Shown: positions 1 through 7,462, numbered from the stretch's first letter. The stretch: DNA of 7,462 bases from Pseudomonadota bacterium (GCA_021828605.1 JAJZEG010000026.1:1-7462); one strand, 5' to 3'. A program made the numbers and translations. The notes: a model not told the origin generated them from the letters alone.

Positions 1-820
1 CTACACCCAGCATTTCCGGGCGCGCAAAGGCGGCAATGGCGCGGGGCGCGATTGCACCGGGGCGGCGGCGCCGACCTTGCTGATCAAAGTGCCGATTGGC
101 ACCCAGATTTTCGCCGATGATCGAGAAACCTTGCTGGCTGATTTGGATAAGCCGGATATGCAGGTCACGTTCCTGCGCGGCGGCGATGGCGGTCATGGCA
201 ATGCGATGTTCAAAACCTCGACCAACCGCGCACCGCGCCGGGCCGATCCCGGCTGGCCGGGCGAGGAACGCTGGGTGTGGTTGCGGCTCAAGCTGATCGC
301 CGATGCCGGGCTGATCGGCCTACCGAATGCCGGCAAATCGACCTTTTTAGCGGCAGCCTCAGCGGCACGTCCGAAAATTGCTGATTATCCGTTTACCACC
401 CTGCATCCGCAGCTGGGTGTGGTGCGTCTCTCGATGATCGAGGAATTCGTGCTGGCGGATATTCCCGGCTTGATCGAGGGCGCGCATGAGGGTTCGGGCC
501 TAGGTGATCGGTTTCTGGGTCATGTGGAACGCTGCGCGGTGCTGATCCATCTGGTCGATGGGGCGGCGGGCGACGTGGTTAAAGCCTGGCGCACGGTGCG
601 CGAGGAATTGCGGGCCTATGGCGGCGGTTTGGCCGATAAGCCTGAGTTGATTGTGCTGAATAAGTCGGACGCGATGAGCCCGCGCGAAACCAGCGCCCGG
701 CGCGCGGCCTTGGCGCGGGCGAGCGGGGCGCCGGTGATGTTGGCGTCGGCTGCGGGGCAAACCGGGGTTGATGCGGTGCTGCACGCAACCTTGGCGATGA
801 TCCGCGCCGCGCGCGCATGA
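1..820 (+). CDS. obgE: Obg/CgtA GTPase, 3' part (5' end outside window)
   Basis: Obg-family GTPase, a cytoplasmic protein that acts in late large-ribosomal-subunit assembly and stress/growth control. The frame is open from base 2 to the left edge, giving about 272 visible residues; the missing N-terminus is probably about 60 residues by comparison with family members. The first visible residues ([20 protein letters not shown]) belong to the glycine-rich Obg fold, which runs to about residue 90. The G domain follows: P-loop GLPNAGKST (about 106-114), switch I region YPFTTLHP (129-136), G3 [16 protein letters not shown] (from 153), G4 NKSD (220-223) and a G5-like SAAG near 249. The protein stops right after the G domain, with no C-terminal OCT domain, as is usual for short proteobacterial versions. 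A TTG at 77 is an internal codon, not the start. The last four bases (ATGA) overlap the start of proB, implying translational coupling. Seen directly: motifs and overlap. Family knowledge: role. Confidence 0.97.
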   Translation, partial: YTQHFRARKGGNGAGRDCTGAAAPTLLIKVPIGTQIFADDRETLLADLDKPDMQVTFLRGGDGGHGNAMFKTSTNRAPRRADPGWPGEERWVWLRLKLIADAGLIGLPNAGKSTFLAAASAARPKIADYPFTTLHPQLGVVRLSMIEEFVLADIPGLIEGAHEGSGLGDRFLGHVERCAVLIHLVDGAAGDVVKAWRTVREELRAYGGGLADKPELIVLNKSDAMSPRETSARRAALARASGAPVMLASAAGQTGVDAVLHATLAMIRAARA

Positions 821-1971
821 GCCAGCCAGTGAGCCCGGCATTGGATCAGGCTCGTTTGGTGGTGGTGAAAATTGGCAGCGCGCTGATTGTTGATCCTGTC
901 GCCGCCGAACCGCGCACCGGTTGGTTGGCGAGTGTGGCGGCTGATATTGCCATGCTGCGGGCGCGCGGGGCGCGGGTGGTGGTGGTGTCCTCAGGGGCGA
1001 TCGCCTTGGCGCGGCGGCAGCTTGGCCTGACCCAAAAGCGTTTGCGCCTCGAAGAAAAACAAGCGGCGGCGTCGGTGGGGCAAATTCGGCTGGCCAGCGC
1101 CTGGAGTGCGGCTTTGTCGAGCTTTGGGATCACCGCGGCACAATTGCTGCTGACCCTGGGTGATACTGAAGACCGACGCCGCTATTTGAATGCGCGGGCG
1201 ACCTTGCACACGCTGCTGGAATTGGGCTGTGTGCCGGTGATTAACGAGAATGATTCGGTCGCGACCGGGGAAATCCGCTTCGGCGATAATGACCGGCTCG
1301 CCGGGCGGGTGGCCGAAATGATCGAAGCCGATCAGCTGATTTTGCTCTCGGATATTGATGGTCTTTATACCGATGATCCCAAGCGCAATCCCGAGGCGCG
1401 CCATATTCCGCTGGTGAGCGCGCTGACCCCTGAAATTGAGGCGATGGGCGGTGCGCCGCCGCCCGGCTATTCCTCGGGCGGGATGCGCACCAAGCTGGTC
1501 GCCGCGCGGATCGCAACCCAAGCGGGATGTGCGATGGCGATTGCGCTGGGTGGTGCCGATCACCCGCTGGCAGCGTTGCTGGAGGGTGCGCGCTGCACCT
1601 GGTTTTTACCCTTGCCGGGCGGGCGTTCGGCGCGCAAACGCTGGATTGCCGGGTCGTTGGCGCCGCTGGGTCGGATCACCTTGGATGCGGGGGCGGTGCG
1701 CGCGATTGAACGCGGATCATCGTTACTGCCGGCGGGCATCATCCGAGTTGATGGTCAATTTGAGCGCGGCGATCCGGTTGATCTGGTTGCCCCCGATGGC
1801 ATGATTCTGGCGCGCGGGCTGTGCGCTTATTCGAGTGCGGATACCACGATTATTGCCGGGCATCGGACCGAGGATATCGAGGCACGTCTGGGCTGGCGCG
1901 GGCGCGATGAAATTATTCACCGCGATGATCTGGTGCTGCTCGACCCATCCGCGCCCGCCGCTCAAGCGTAG
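817..1971 (+). CDS. proB: Glutamate 5-kinase (AAK + PUA domains)
   Basis: Glutamate 5-kinase phosphorylates L-glutamate to gamma-glutamyl phosphate with ATP, the first and normally proline-inhibited step of proline synthesis in the cytoplasm. The 384-residue length is normal for the two-domain form. The amino-acid-kinase domain covers about residues 12-265: [12 protein letters not shown] with Lys18, [16 protein letters not shown] with Ser59, INENDSV (142-148), FGDNDRLAG (155-163), SDIDGLYT (178-185) and SSGGMRTK (219-226). Ser59, Asp146 and Asn158 match the spacing of the glutamate-binding residues Ser50, Asp137 and Asn149 of the E. coli enzyme. A PUA domain follows at about 285-375. The ATG at 817 overlaps the obg stop by four bases, and I see no strong Shine-Dalgarno before it, so translation is probably coupled to obg. 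The gene ends 4 bases from a convergent reductase gene. No proA (glutamyl phosphate reductase) follows in this window. Confidence 0.97.
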   Translation: MSQPVSPALDQARLVVVKIGSALIVDPVAAEPRTGWLASVAADIAMLRARGARVVVVSSGAIALARRQLGLTQKRLRLEEKQAAASVGQIRLASAWSAALSSFGITAAQLLLTLGDTEDRRRYLNARATLHTLLELGCVPVINENDSVATGEIRFGDNDRLAGRVAEMIEADQLILLSDIDGLYTDDPKRNPEARHIPLVSALTPEIEAMGGAPPPGYSSGGMRTKLVAARIATQAGCAMAIALGGADHPLAALLEGARCTWFLPLPGGRSARKRWIAGSLAPLGRITLDAGAVRAIERGSSLLPAGIIRVDGQFERGDPVDLVAPDGMILARGLCAYSSADTTIIAGHRTEDIEARLGWRGRDEIIHRDDLVLLDPSAPAAQA

Positions 1972-1975
1972 GGTC

Positions 1976-2803
1976 TCAGTCCCAGGCGGGGGAGAACCCA
2001 GGATCGACCAGGCGTTGATCCTTGGGCAATTGCGCAATGACCGCGCGGTCGGCTGCATCGAGGCGCACCGCCAGCGCATCCCAGTTCGCTCGCTGGCTTG
2101 ACGCCCGGGCGGCCTTGGGGATCGCCGCCACGCCATCCTGCTCGAGCAGCCAGGCTAAGGCGATTTGGGCGGCGCTGACGCCGTGCTTGGCCGCGATGGG
2201 TGCGAGGGCAGGGTTATCGCCGAGCCGACCTTGCGCCAGCGGACAATAAGCACTCACCACAACTTGGTGCGTGCGGGCATAATCCAACACGGCCTGCTGG
2301 CCGAGCAAAGCATGATATTCGATTTGGTTGCAGGCGATGGGCGCGCCGATCACCTCGATGGCTTCGCGCAGCAGGGAAACTGTGAAGTTGGAGACGCCGA
2401 TATAGCGGATTTTTCCGGCATCGCGCGCGCGCAGCATGGCGGCCAGCGCCGCCGCCAGATCCATCCCCGCCGAGGGCCAATGGATCAGATAGAGATCGAG
2501 ATAATCGGTGCGCAAACGCTGTAAGCTGGCATCCAAGGCGGCGGTTAAAGCGGCGGGCGCCAAATGCTCGTTCCAGACCTTGCTGGTCAGAAAAATATCT
2601 GACCGCGCGACATCGGTTTGGGTGAAAGCAGCGCCGATTTCCGCCTCATTGCCGTACATTTCAGCGGTATCGATATGCCGATAACCGAGCCCGAGCGCGC
2701 GCTCAATCGCATCGGTGCAAGCGGGGCCGGAGAGTTTCCAAGTGCCGAGCCCTAATTTGGGCATCGCCATGCCGTTCGCGCCAACCGTCGGACAATCCAT
2801 CAT
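1976..2803 (-). CDS. dkgB: Aldo/keto reductase, DkgB-like (2,5-diketo-D-gluconate reductase family)
   Basis: NADPH-type aldo/keto reductase with a TIM-barrel fold, 275 residues, soluble and without a signal peptide. The catalytic tetrad is visible: Asp45 and Tyr50 in HIDTAEMYGNE, Lys75 in TSKVWNEH, and His108 in YLIHWPS. Other family signatures are GLGTW (18-22), GVSNF (136-140), NQIEYH (159-164) and AIPKA (227-231) with cofactor Lys230 and Asn240 ten residues on. The position six residues after Lys230, often Arg in NADPH-binding members, is Ser236, so cofactor preference is uncertain. The C-terminal end (RLVDPGFSPAWD) resembles that of E. coli DkgB as I remember it, hence the symbol; the physiological substrate (2,5-diketogluconate, methylglyoxal or another aldehyde) cannot be read from sequence. 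The gene is last in an operon with the WD40 and GTPase genes. Two start codons lie in tandem (2803 and 2800). The first overlaps the upstream stop as ATGA, the second as TGATG. Confidence 0.92.
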   Translation of the reverse strand: MMDCPTVGANGMAMPKLGLGTWKLSGPACTDAIERALGLGYRHIDTAEMYGNEAEIGAAFTQTDVARSDIFLTSKVWNEHLAPAALTAALDASLQRLRTDYLDLYLIHWPSAGMDLAAALAAMLRARDAGKIRYIGVSNFTVSLLREAIEVIGAPIACNQIEYHALLGQQAVLDYARTHQVVVSAYCPLAQGRLGDNPALAPIAAKHGVSAAQIALAWLLEQDGVAAIPKAARASSQRANWDALAVRLDAADRAVIAQLPKDQRLVDPGFSPAWD

Positions 2804-3855
2804 GCAGTCTCCTGAGTAGAAAAATCGACCAGAGCGGCGAAGCCGGTTTCAGTGCCAAAGCCTAAAGTGGCGCCATCCTCGCTCCAAGCCAACACCGACA
2901 CCGAGCCGCGACCGGGTACGGCGACGGGTAGGATGCGCTCGCGCTCGATATCAATCACCACGACGAGGCCATCATTATAGCCCGCCGCGACCACCTCATG
3001 GGCGGGGTGACAGGCGATGCGTTTGACCATCGCCGTATCGCCGCCGGCGAGTTCCAGCGGTGCTTTGCCCATCGGCCCGCCGCCGAAAAATGGCCAAAGG
3101 ATCACCGATTCCGCGCCCGCACTGGCGAGCCATTTGCCCGAGGCGGTGAAGCCGAGCGATTCCGGCTTGGTTGGATAGCCGCTCATGCGCATATGTTGCA
3201 AATCGGAAATCCTCCAGCCATGCAGTGCGTTTTCCTGCATCGCCGTCGCTACCGCATAAAGAGTCGGGTGGATCGCGATGGCCAGATGGCTGCCTTTCCA
3301 CTCCAGGCTGAGCGGCTTGGTTTGATCCGAGCGCAAAAACCACAGCGATGCGCCATTGTAATGCGCAGCCCCGATCCGCTTGGCCTTGGCATCGAGGGCG
3401 AGGCCCGTGATGGTGGAGGGGTGGGGCAGGGTGCGCAATACAGCATTGTGTTGATCGAGCAGCAAAAGGTTTTTTCCCACGGCAACCGCCCGCAAGGGTG
3501 CTTTGCGATCCGCCACGCTGAGCACGTGATTAACCCATTTCATCCCAAAGCTGGCCAGCGTATCGGCAGGGCCCTGGCCTGGCACCCAGCGGCGCAGCGT
3601 GCCGTCATCGCCGCCCGAGAGAAAACCGGTGGCGTCGTAATCGGCGGCGAGCGCGGTCACGGCGCCGTCATGCACCTGTTCGCTGTGCCAGTCGCCACTT
3701 GTGCGCGGATGGCTGACCAATCTTCCATCGCCCAGGCCAAAGGCGGCATGGCTGCCATCACGCGAGAAAGCGAGGCCGGTAACGTGGGCCGCGAAATTTT
3801 CCTGCACGCCGCGTTCATTGAGCATGCGGTCGGCTTTGGTCAGGCTGTCGCTCAT
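2800..3855 (-). CDS. WD40-repeat beta-propeller protein, function unknown
   Basis: A 351-residue protein made almost wholly of WD40-like units, with no signal peptide or membrane segment, so probably a cytoplasmic scaffold. I count eight repeat-like units about 40 residues apart, starting near residues 21, 61, 103, 143, 185, 227, 269 and 313. Examples are [21 protein letters not shown] followed by [10 protein letters not shown], and [18 protein letters not shown] followed by AESVILW. Canonical GH and WD dipeptides are mostly degenerate, and no enzyme motif is visible. The start ATG overlaps the stop of the upstream CobW-type GTPase gene (ATGA), and its own stop overlaps the reductase start, so all three are co-translated. 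From memory, WD40 genes sit next to COG0523 GTPase genes in other alphaproteobacteria, which would point to a role with that GTPase in metal handling. This is inference; no partner or function is shown by the sequence. No strong Shine-Dalgarno precedes the start. Confidence 0.9.
   Translation of the reverse strand: MSDSLTKADRMLNERGVQENFAAHVTGLAFSRDGSHAAFGLGDGRLVSHPRTSGDWHSEQVHDGAVTALAADYDATGFLSGGDDGTLRRWVPGQGPADTLASFGMKWVNHVLSVADRKAPLRAVAVGKNLLLLDQHNAVLRTLPHPSTITGLALDAKAKRIGAAHYNGASLWFLRSDQTKPLSLEWKGSHLAIAIHPTLYAVATAMQENALHGWRISDLQHMRMSGYPTKPESLGFTASGKWLASAGAESVILWPFFGGGPMGKAPLELAGGDTAMVKRIACHPAHEVVAAGYNDGLVVVIDIERERILPVAVPGRGSVSVLAWSEDGATLGFGTETGFAALVDFSTQETA
2809..2813 (-). promoter_or_regulatory. 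Shine-Dalgarno of the aldo/keto reductase gene
   Basis: AGGAG on the minus strand, inside the last codons of the WD40 gene. It lies 5 bases before the first ATG (2803) and 8 bases before the second ATG (2800). The 8-base spacing is nearer the usual optimum, so the second ATG may be the main start, giving a protein one residue shorter. It is the clearest ribosome binding site in the operon and suggests that the reductase is initiated independently as well as by coupling. Confidence 0.6.
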
Positions 3856-4817
3856 GACGCGAAGCAGCTCTCGAAGCCTCGGCGCAGATGCGGGCGGTTC
3901 AAATTGCGGCCAATAAACACCAGCTTGCTGTCGCGCGGGTGGCCGGGCGGCCAGGGGGCGATAAAGCCGCCATCGGCCATCATATGCACCGCCTGGAACG
4001 CGAATTTACGGTCCTCATTGGCGAACGCCAGAATCCCCTTGGTGCGTAGAATTTCCTGGCCTTGCGTTGCCAGCACGCCGCTGATCCAGGCGTTGAATTT
4101 TTCCGCATCGAGCGGCTGGCTGGCGGTCAGGCTGATGCTGAGCATGTGCTCATCATGGCTGTGGCTATCCTCATCGAGGAAATCCGGCGTCCCTTCGAGC
4201 ACGCGCGCCAGATCAAAGGCATTGATCCCGAGCAATTTATCAGCGGCCACATCCGAGCGGGTGGCATGATGGATGGCGGCAAACCGGTTGATGGTCCTGA
4301 TCCGCGCTTCCACGCTGAGCAGTTCCTCGGCGGAGACCAGATCAAGCTTGTTGAGCACAATCACATCGGCAAAAGCGAGTTGCTCGATGGCTTCGCGGCT
4401 ATCCTCAAGGCGGGCCAGAATATGCTTGGCGTCCACGACGGTGACGATGGCATCAAGCCGGGTGCGCGCTTTGACATCCTCATCAACAAAAAACGTCTGC
4501 GCGACCGGGGCGGGATCGGCGAGGCCGGTGGTCTCGACAATGATGCCATCAAATTGGTCGCGCCGTTTCATCAACCCGGTGATGATGCGAATCAGATCAC
4601 CGCGCACGGTGCAGCAAATGCAGCCATTATTCATCTCGAACACTTCCTCGTCCGTATCCACCACGAGGTCGTTATCCACACCGCTTTCGCCGAATTCATT
4701 GATCACCACGGCATAGCGTTTGCCGTGCTGCTCGGTGAGAATTCGGTTGAGCAAAGTGGTTTTGCCCGCGCCGAGATAGCCGGTCAGCACCGTGACCGGG
4801 ATCAGATTTTCGCTCAT
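3852..4817 (-). CDS. CobW/COG0523-family GTPase, putative zinc (metal) chaperone
   Basis: G3E-class P-loop GTPase of the COG0523 family, 321 residues, cytoplasmic. Family members deliver metal (best shown for zinc; others cobalt or iron) to client proteins using GTP. Visible in order: Walker [10 protein letters not shown] (13-21); [11 protein letters not shown] (40-50); the metal-binding CxCC motif as CICC (66-69) within [13 protein letters not shown]; Walker B region [15 protein letters not shown] (91-105); G4 NKLD (156-159); a short His-rich patch HSHDEH (219-224) between the two domains; and a CobW C-terminal domain (about 225-321) with RTKGILAF and LVFIGR. The intact CxCC and His patch favour zinc over a cobalamin-pathway role. 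No cobalamin genes are nearby, so the symbol cobW is not used. The gene is first of three overlapping genes. AGGA at 4826-4829 lies 8 bases before the ATG. I looked for an alphaproteobacterial Zur-type inverted repeat upstream and saw no convincing one. Confidence 0.94.
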   Translation of the reverse strand: MSENLIPVTVLTGYLGAGKTTLLNRILTEQHGKRYAVVINEFGESGVDNDLVVDTDEEVFEMNNGCICCTVRGDLIRIITGLMKRRDQFDGIIVETTGLADPAPVAQTFFVDEDVKARTRLDAIVTVVDAKHILARLEDSREAIEQLAFADVIVLNKLDLVSAEELLSVEARIRTINRFAAIHHATRSDVAADKLLGINAFDLARVLEGTPDFLDEDSHSHDEHMLSISLTASQPLDAEKFNAWISGVLATQGQEILRTKGILAFANEDRKFAFQAVHMMADGGFIAPWPPGHPRDSKLVFIGRNLNRPHLRRGFESCFAS

Positions 4818-4825
4818 TCTGCGTG

Positions 4826-4829
4826 TCCT
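4826..4829 (-). promoter_or_regulatory. Shine-Dalgarno of the CobW-type GTPase gene
   Basis: AGGA on the minus strand, 8 bases upstream of the ATG at 4817. It supports this start over any internal methionine, together with the family-typical beginning in which beta strand 1 ([16 protein letters not shown]) follows directly. Confidence 0.55.
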
Positions 4830-4846
4830 ATCGAAAACTTAGCCGT

Positions 4847-4875
4847 GATATAAGCGTTGCGGTGTTGAGGACCAA
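4847..4875 (-). promoter_or_regulatory. Possible sigma70-type promoter for the GTPase-WD40-reductase operon
   Basis: Within the 70-base gap between the glycosyltransferase stop and the GTPase start, the minus strand carries TTGGTC (4875-4870), a 17-base spacer, and TATATC (4852-4847). Matches to the consensus are 3 of 6 and 4 of 6, with ideal spacing. This would place the transcript start near 4840 and give a leader of about 20 bases that includes the AGGA ribosome binding site. The score is weak and alphaproteobacterial promoters are variable, so it is a suggestion only. The rest of the gap holds no hairpin-plus-T-run terminator that I can see. Confidence 0.3.
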
Positions 4876-4887
4876 ATTTTCGCGCTT

Positions 4888-5964
4888 TTATGGCAGGGGT
4901 TCGCGTAGCGCAGCCAGTTGGGCGGCGATGCGGGAGGTGTCGAACCAGGCGGCGCGGTCGCGCCCGGCCTGGGCCAGGCGCGCGCGGGCCGCGTCATCGC
5001 AAGCGAGGTGAATAATCGCGGCGGCTAACCGCTTGGGATCATTTGGTGCCAGCAAAATCCCGCCATCGCCGATCAATTCGGGCAAGCCACCGGTATCGCT
5101 GGCGATCAAAGCGGCGCCGCTCGCCATGGCTTCGAGGGCGGCCAGGCCAAACGGTTCGGGCCAACGGCTGGGCACCACAATGATTGCGGCCCGCGCCATG
5201 GCCTCAAGCACCCGGTCGTGCGGCTGATACCCTTCGACGACGATCCCGGCCGCCGCCGCTGCGCCCGCCATCGAGCGGACATAATCGGTCTCCGGACTCT
5301 GCGCGCCAAACCGGTCCCCGCCGATGATCCGCGCGCTCCAGCCGGGCAAAGCGGGGAGTGCCGCTGCACAGGCCGCGATGAAATCGGCAATGCCCTTGGC
5401 CTCAACAATGCGCCCGGCGAATAATATCTCGCGGGCGCGAAGGGCGGGTCTTGGAGGTAATTCGTTTAATGTCAGCGGGTTATGCAGAATTGTTAAACGC
5501 TCTGTGCGGTTGACCTCCTGGCCGTAGCGATCCGCGAGATACGTCGAGACGCAAATCACCCGATGCAGCGCATCCAGCGTGCGTTGCCGCGCGCGCGCCG
5601 TGCGCAAGCCGCGCATGGTCAGCGGGTCGTTATGAAGGAACAGCAGAACCCTGGCTTTGGGTTGGGCGCGCGCGATCCATCTTGCTAAGGCAGGTTGTTG
5701 ATGCACTTCGATCACCTCGGGCCGTAAGCGCCTCATTATCAATAAAACAGCGAGCGAAAAACCAAGCGGCGGCGGGGCTTTGATCGGGCGATAGTCGATA
5801 TCCTTATAGCGGCTTCCCGCGCCTGCCGCGCCGATCACGGTGGCGCCGCTGGCTTGCGCGAGGCGGCGCACCACCAAGGCGATGGCGCCGGATCGGTCGG
5901 GGCCAAATCCTTCGCGCGGCGGCAACACCATAGCGATCCGCGTTACGCCATTGCCGCGCCTCAA
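4888..5964 (-). CDS. Glycosyltransferase family 4 (GT-B fold)
   Basis: Retaining GT4-type glycosyltransferase that transfers a sugar from a nucleotide-sugar donor to an unknown acceptor, likely a surface polysaccharide or lipid glycan. Numbering from the TTG at 5964 (358 residues): the N-terminal Rossmann domain starts at RIAMVLPPREGFGP (9-22) and includes LLFLHNDP (107-114); the C-terminal domain begins near FAGRIVEAKG (182-191), followed by RIIGGDRFG, then EGYQPHDRV, and the donor-binding EPFGLAALE (270-278) with both glutamates of the E-x7-E signature. No signal peptide is seen. Start choice: an ATG at 6126 keeps the frame open but adds 54 residues inside phaC coding sequence, with no resemblance to the fold. 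An ATG at 5931 would cut the first beta strand. TTG 5964 keeps that strand and overlaps the phaC stop (TTGA), though its ribosome binding site is weak. The start is therefore uncertain; the 3' end is firm. It probably shares a transcript with phaC. Confidence 0.88.
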   Translation of the reverse strand: MRRGNGVTRIAMVLPPREGFGPDRSGAIALVVRRLAQASGATVIGAAGAGSRYKDIDYRPIKAPPPLGFSLAVLLIMRRLRPEVIEVHQQPALARWIARAQPKARVLLFLHNDPLTMRGLRTARARQRTLDALHRVICVSTYLADRYGQEVNRTERLTILHNPLTLNELPPRPALRAREILFAGRIVEAKGIADFIAACAAALPALPGWSARIIGGDRFGAQSPETDYVRSMAGAAAAAGIVVEGYQPHDRVLEAMARAAIIVVPSRWPEPFGLAALEAMASGAALIASDTGGLPELIGDGGILLAPNDPKRLAAAIIHLACDDAARARLAQAGRDRAAWFDTSRIAAQLAALREPLP

Positions 5965-7462
5965 ACAGAGCGGACTTTCACATAAGTCCCTGGAGCAGGC
6001 TCTAATTGTTTTAATTTGCCATCGCCCGGCACCCGGGCGGGTAATTTTTTCCGCGCTTTGGCACTCACCCACCGATGCCAGTCCGGCCACCAGGAGCCAG
6101 CCACTTCGGTTGCGTCTTCGAACCATTGCGGCGCAGACTCGGGGAGCTGATCATTGATGAAATGATTATATTTCCCCGATTCCGGCGGGTTGACCACTCC
6201 GGCAATATGGCCGGATGCGGCGAGCACGAAGCGGTTTTTACCGCCGAGCATTTTCGCGCCGTGATAGGTGCTCATCCAGGGTGCGATGTGATCCTCGCGG
6301 CAGGAGAGAAAATAAGCGGGGACTTTGATCGCGCCCAGATCGATATCCACCCCATCGAGCGCCACTTGATTGGGCTGCGCCAGCCGATTTTCCTGATACA
6401 TGTTGCGCAGGTAAAACGAATGCATGGCGGCGGGCATTCGGGTCGCGTCCGCGTTCCAATAGAGCAGATCAAACGGGAAGGGTTCGTTGCCGAGCAGGTA
6501 GTTATTGACCACGAAGCTCCAGATTAAATCATTGGCGCGCAGCATATTGAAGGTCGCAGCCATGTCGCTGCCCTCCAAATAGCCACGCTGCGCCATTTTT
6601 TCTTCGAGGTCGCGGAGTTGTTCCTCATCGATGAACACGCCGAGTTCACCGGCATTGGCGAAATCGGTCAGGGTGACCAGGAAGGTCGCCGACTGGATCC
6701 GGTGATCATCGGTTTTCGCCATATAGGCCAGGGTCGAGGCGAGCAGCGTGCCGCCCAGGCAATAGCCGATTGCGTTGACCTGGCGCTCGCCGGTGGCGCG
6801 CTCAATCGCCTCGAGGGCGGCGAACACGCCTTCCTTCATGTAATCGACGAAATCCTTGGCGGCGAGCCGCTCATCGGGATTGACCCAACTGACCACAAAC
6901 ACCGTGTGGCCTTGGCTGACGGCCCAGCGGATGAAGCTGTTTTTTGGTTTAAGATCAAGGATATAATATTTGTTGATCCAGGGTGGAAAAATCACCAAGG
7001 GCCGTTGCAGCACTTCGGTCGTGGTGGGATGATACTGGATTAACTCGATCAAATCATTGCGAAAAATCACAGCACCCGGCGTCACCGCGATCGTGCCGCC
7101 GACCGAGAAGCTCTCATTGTCGGTCATTTTAATGTGCAATTTGCCTTGCCCGGCCTCCAGATCGCGCAGCAAATTATTGAGGCCACGAATTAAATTATCA
7201 CCGCCGGTCTCGACGGTTTTGCGCAAAACCTGCGGATTGGTGAGGGCGAAGTTTGACGGGCTCATCGCATCGACGAATTGGCGGGCGTAAAATTCCAGCT
7301 TTTGCGCGGTTTTCGGCTGCAACCCGTCGACTTGGCGCACGACATCATGGACAAACCGGGCCGAAAGCAGATAGCTCTGGCGAATGAAGTCGAAAATTTC
7401 ATTATCGTTCCACTGCGAATCCTGGAATCTTTTGTCGCGTGGGTCGGGTGGAATCGGTCCTT
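5961..7462 (-). CDS. phaC: Class I poly(3-hydroxyalkanoate) synthase, C-terminal part (5' end outside window)
   Basis: PHA synthase polymerises (R)-3-hydroxyacyl-CoA into storage polyester at the surface of cytoplasmic granules. The frame is open to the right edge, giving 499 visible residues. A GTG at 7340 is internal, because the 40 residues before it (including RDKRFQDSQWNDNEIFDFIRQ) match the conserved N-terminal region of class I synthases. The alpha/beta-hydrolase catalytic core is complete in visible numbering: lipase-like box GYCLGG with Cys234, Asp390 in SCREDHIAPW, and His418 in ASGHIAGVVNPP. The Asp-His spacing (28) equals that of Cupriavidus necator PhaC (Asp480, His508), and Cys-Asp is 156 versus 161. 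By that alignment about 85 residues are missing. The C-terminal half has the expected WWPDWHRWV motif. Length and the single-subunit layout argue for class I rather than class III. No phaA, phaB, phaP or phaR is seen in the window. The stop codon overlaps the probable start of the glycosyltransferase gene. Confidence 0.97.
   Translation of the reverse strand, partial: GPIPPDPRDKRFQDSQWNDNEIFDFIRQSYLLSARFVHDVVRQVDGLQPKTAQKLEFYARQFVDAMSPSNFALTNPQVLRKTVETGGDNLIRGLNNLLRDLEAGQGKLHIKMTDNESFSVGGTIAVTPGAVIFRNDLIELIQYHPTTTEVLQRPLVIFPPWINKYYILDLKPKNSFIRWAVSQGHTVFVVSWVNPDERLAAKDFVDYMKEGVFAALEAIERATGERQVNAIGYCLGGTLLASTLAYMAKTDDHRIQSATFLVTLTDFANAGELGVFIDEEQLRDLEEKMAQRGYLEGSDMAATFNMLRANDLIWSFVVNNYLLGNEPFPFDLLYWNADATRMPAAMHSFYLRNMYQENRLAQPNQVALDGVDIDLGAIKVPAYFLSCREDHIAPWMSTYHGAKMLGGKNRFVLAASGHIAGVVNPPESGKYNHFINDQLPESAPQWFEDATEVAGSWWPDWHRWVSAKARKKLPARVPGDGKLKQLEPAPGTYVKVRSV

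Noticed and set aside
77..820. Obg starting at the TTG at 77
   Set aside because: The frame continues upstream to the window edge with conserved Obg-fold residues, so this is a gene cut by the window, not a short Obg.
991..1563. Minus-strand open frame of 190 codons within proB
   Set aside because: Antisense shadow of the strongly supported proB gene; composition is not protein-like.
2998..4269. Long plus-strand open frame of 423 codons antisense to the WD40 and GTPase genes
   Set aside because: It has no recognisable domain, is low-complexity in style, and mirrors two well-supported minus-strand genes. Long antisense frames are expected in GC-rich coding DNA.
4062..4853. Plus-strand open frame of 263 codons opposite the GTPase gene
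   Set aside because: Shadow of the GTPase coding frame; no motif of its own and it runs through the operon's upstream region.
4818..4887. Zur-type palindrome, riboswitch or intrinsic terminator in the 70-base gap
   Set aside because: Only a weak promoter-like pair and an AGGA were found. There is an AT-rich AAATTT patch, but no convincing inverted repeat or hairpin with a T-run, and the gap is too short for a typical riboswitch.
5965..6126. N-terminal extension of the glycosyltransferase to the ATG at 6126
   Set aside because: It lies within the conserved phaC C-terminus in another frame, and the extra 54 residues do not resemble a signal peptide or GT-B sequence.

Overview
The window looks like a GC-rich alphaproteobacterial chromosome segment, most plausibly from the Rhodospirillales/Acetobacteraceae area. 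The reasons are the obg-proB pairing, a class I polyhydroxyalkanoate (PHA) synthase, G/C-rich third positions in all genes, and the short Obg that ends at its G domain. This placement is inferred from gene content and protein style, not from a marker comparison. Seven protein-coding genes fill almost the whole window. No RNA gene, mobile element, CRISPR array or long repeat was seen, and the longest gene-free stretch is 70 bases.

Left block, plus strand (1-1971): the 3' part of obg (ribosome-assembly GTPase; its start lies beyond the left edge), then proB (glutamate 5-kinase, first step of proline synthesis), joined by an ATGA overlap. proB ends 4 bases before the stop codon of the convergent block. 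The proA gene that often follows obg-proB in this class is not here.

Middle block, minus strand (4817 down to 1976): three genes in the order COG0523/CobW-type metal-chaperone GTPase, WD40-repeat beta-propeller protein, DkgB-like aldo/keto reductase. Both junctions are ATGA overlaps, so this is a tightly coupled operon. A weak sigma70-like promoter and a ribosome binding site can be proposed in the 70-base gap upstream of the GTPase. This is the least characterised part of the window: a metallochaperone-type GTPase co-translated with a WD40 protein of unknown job.

Right block, minus strand (7462 down to 4888): the C-terminal ~499 residues of a class I PHA synthase (phaC; its start lies beyond the right edge), followed with essentially no gap by a GT4-family glycosyltransferase. 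The glycosyltransferase probably starts at a TTG overlapping the phaC stop, or at an ATG 33 bases further in. All five minus-strand genes point the same way, so read-through from phaC into the metal-chaperone operon is possible.

Most of the window is housekeeping or well-known accessory metabolism. I found no clear new defence or mobile system. The best lead is the GTPase-WD40-reductase operon.
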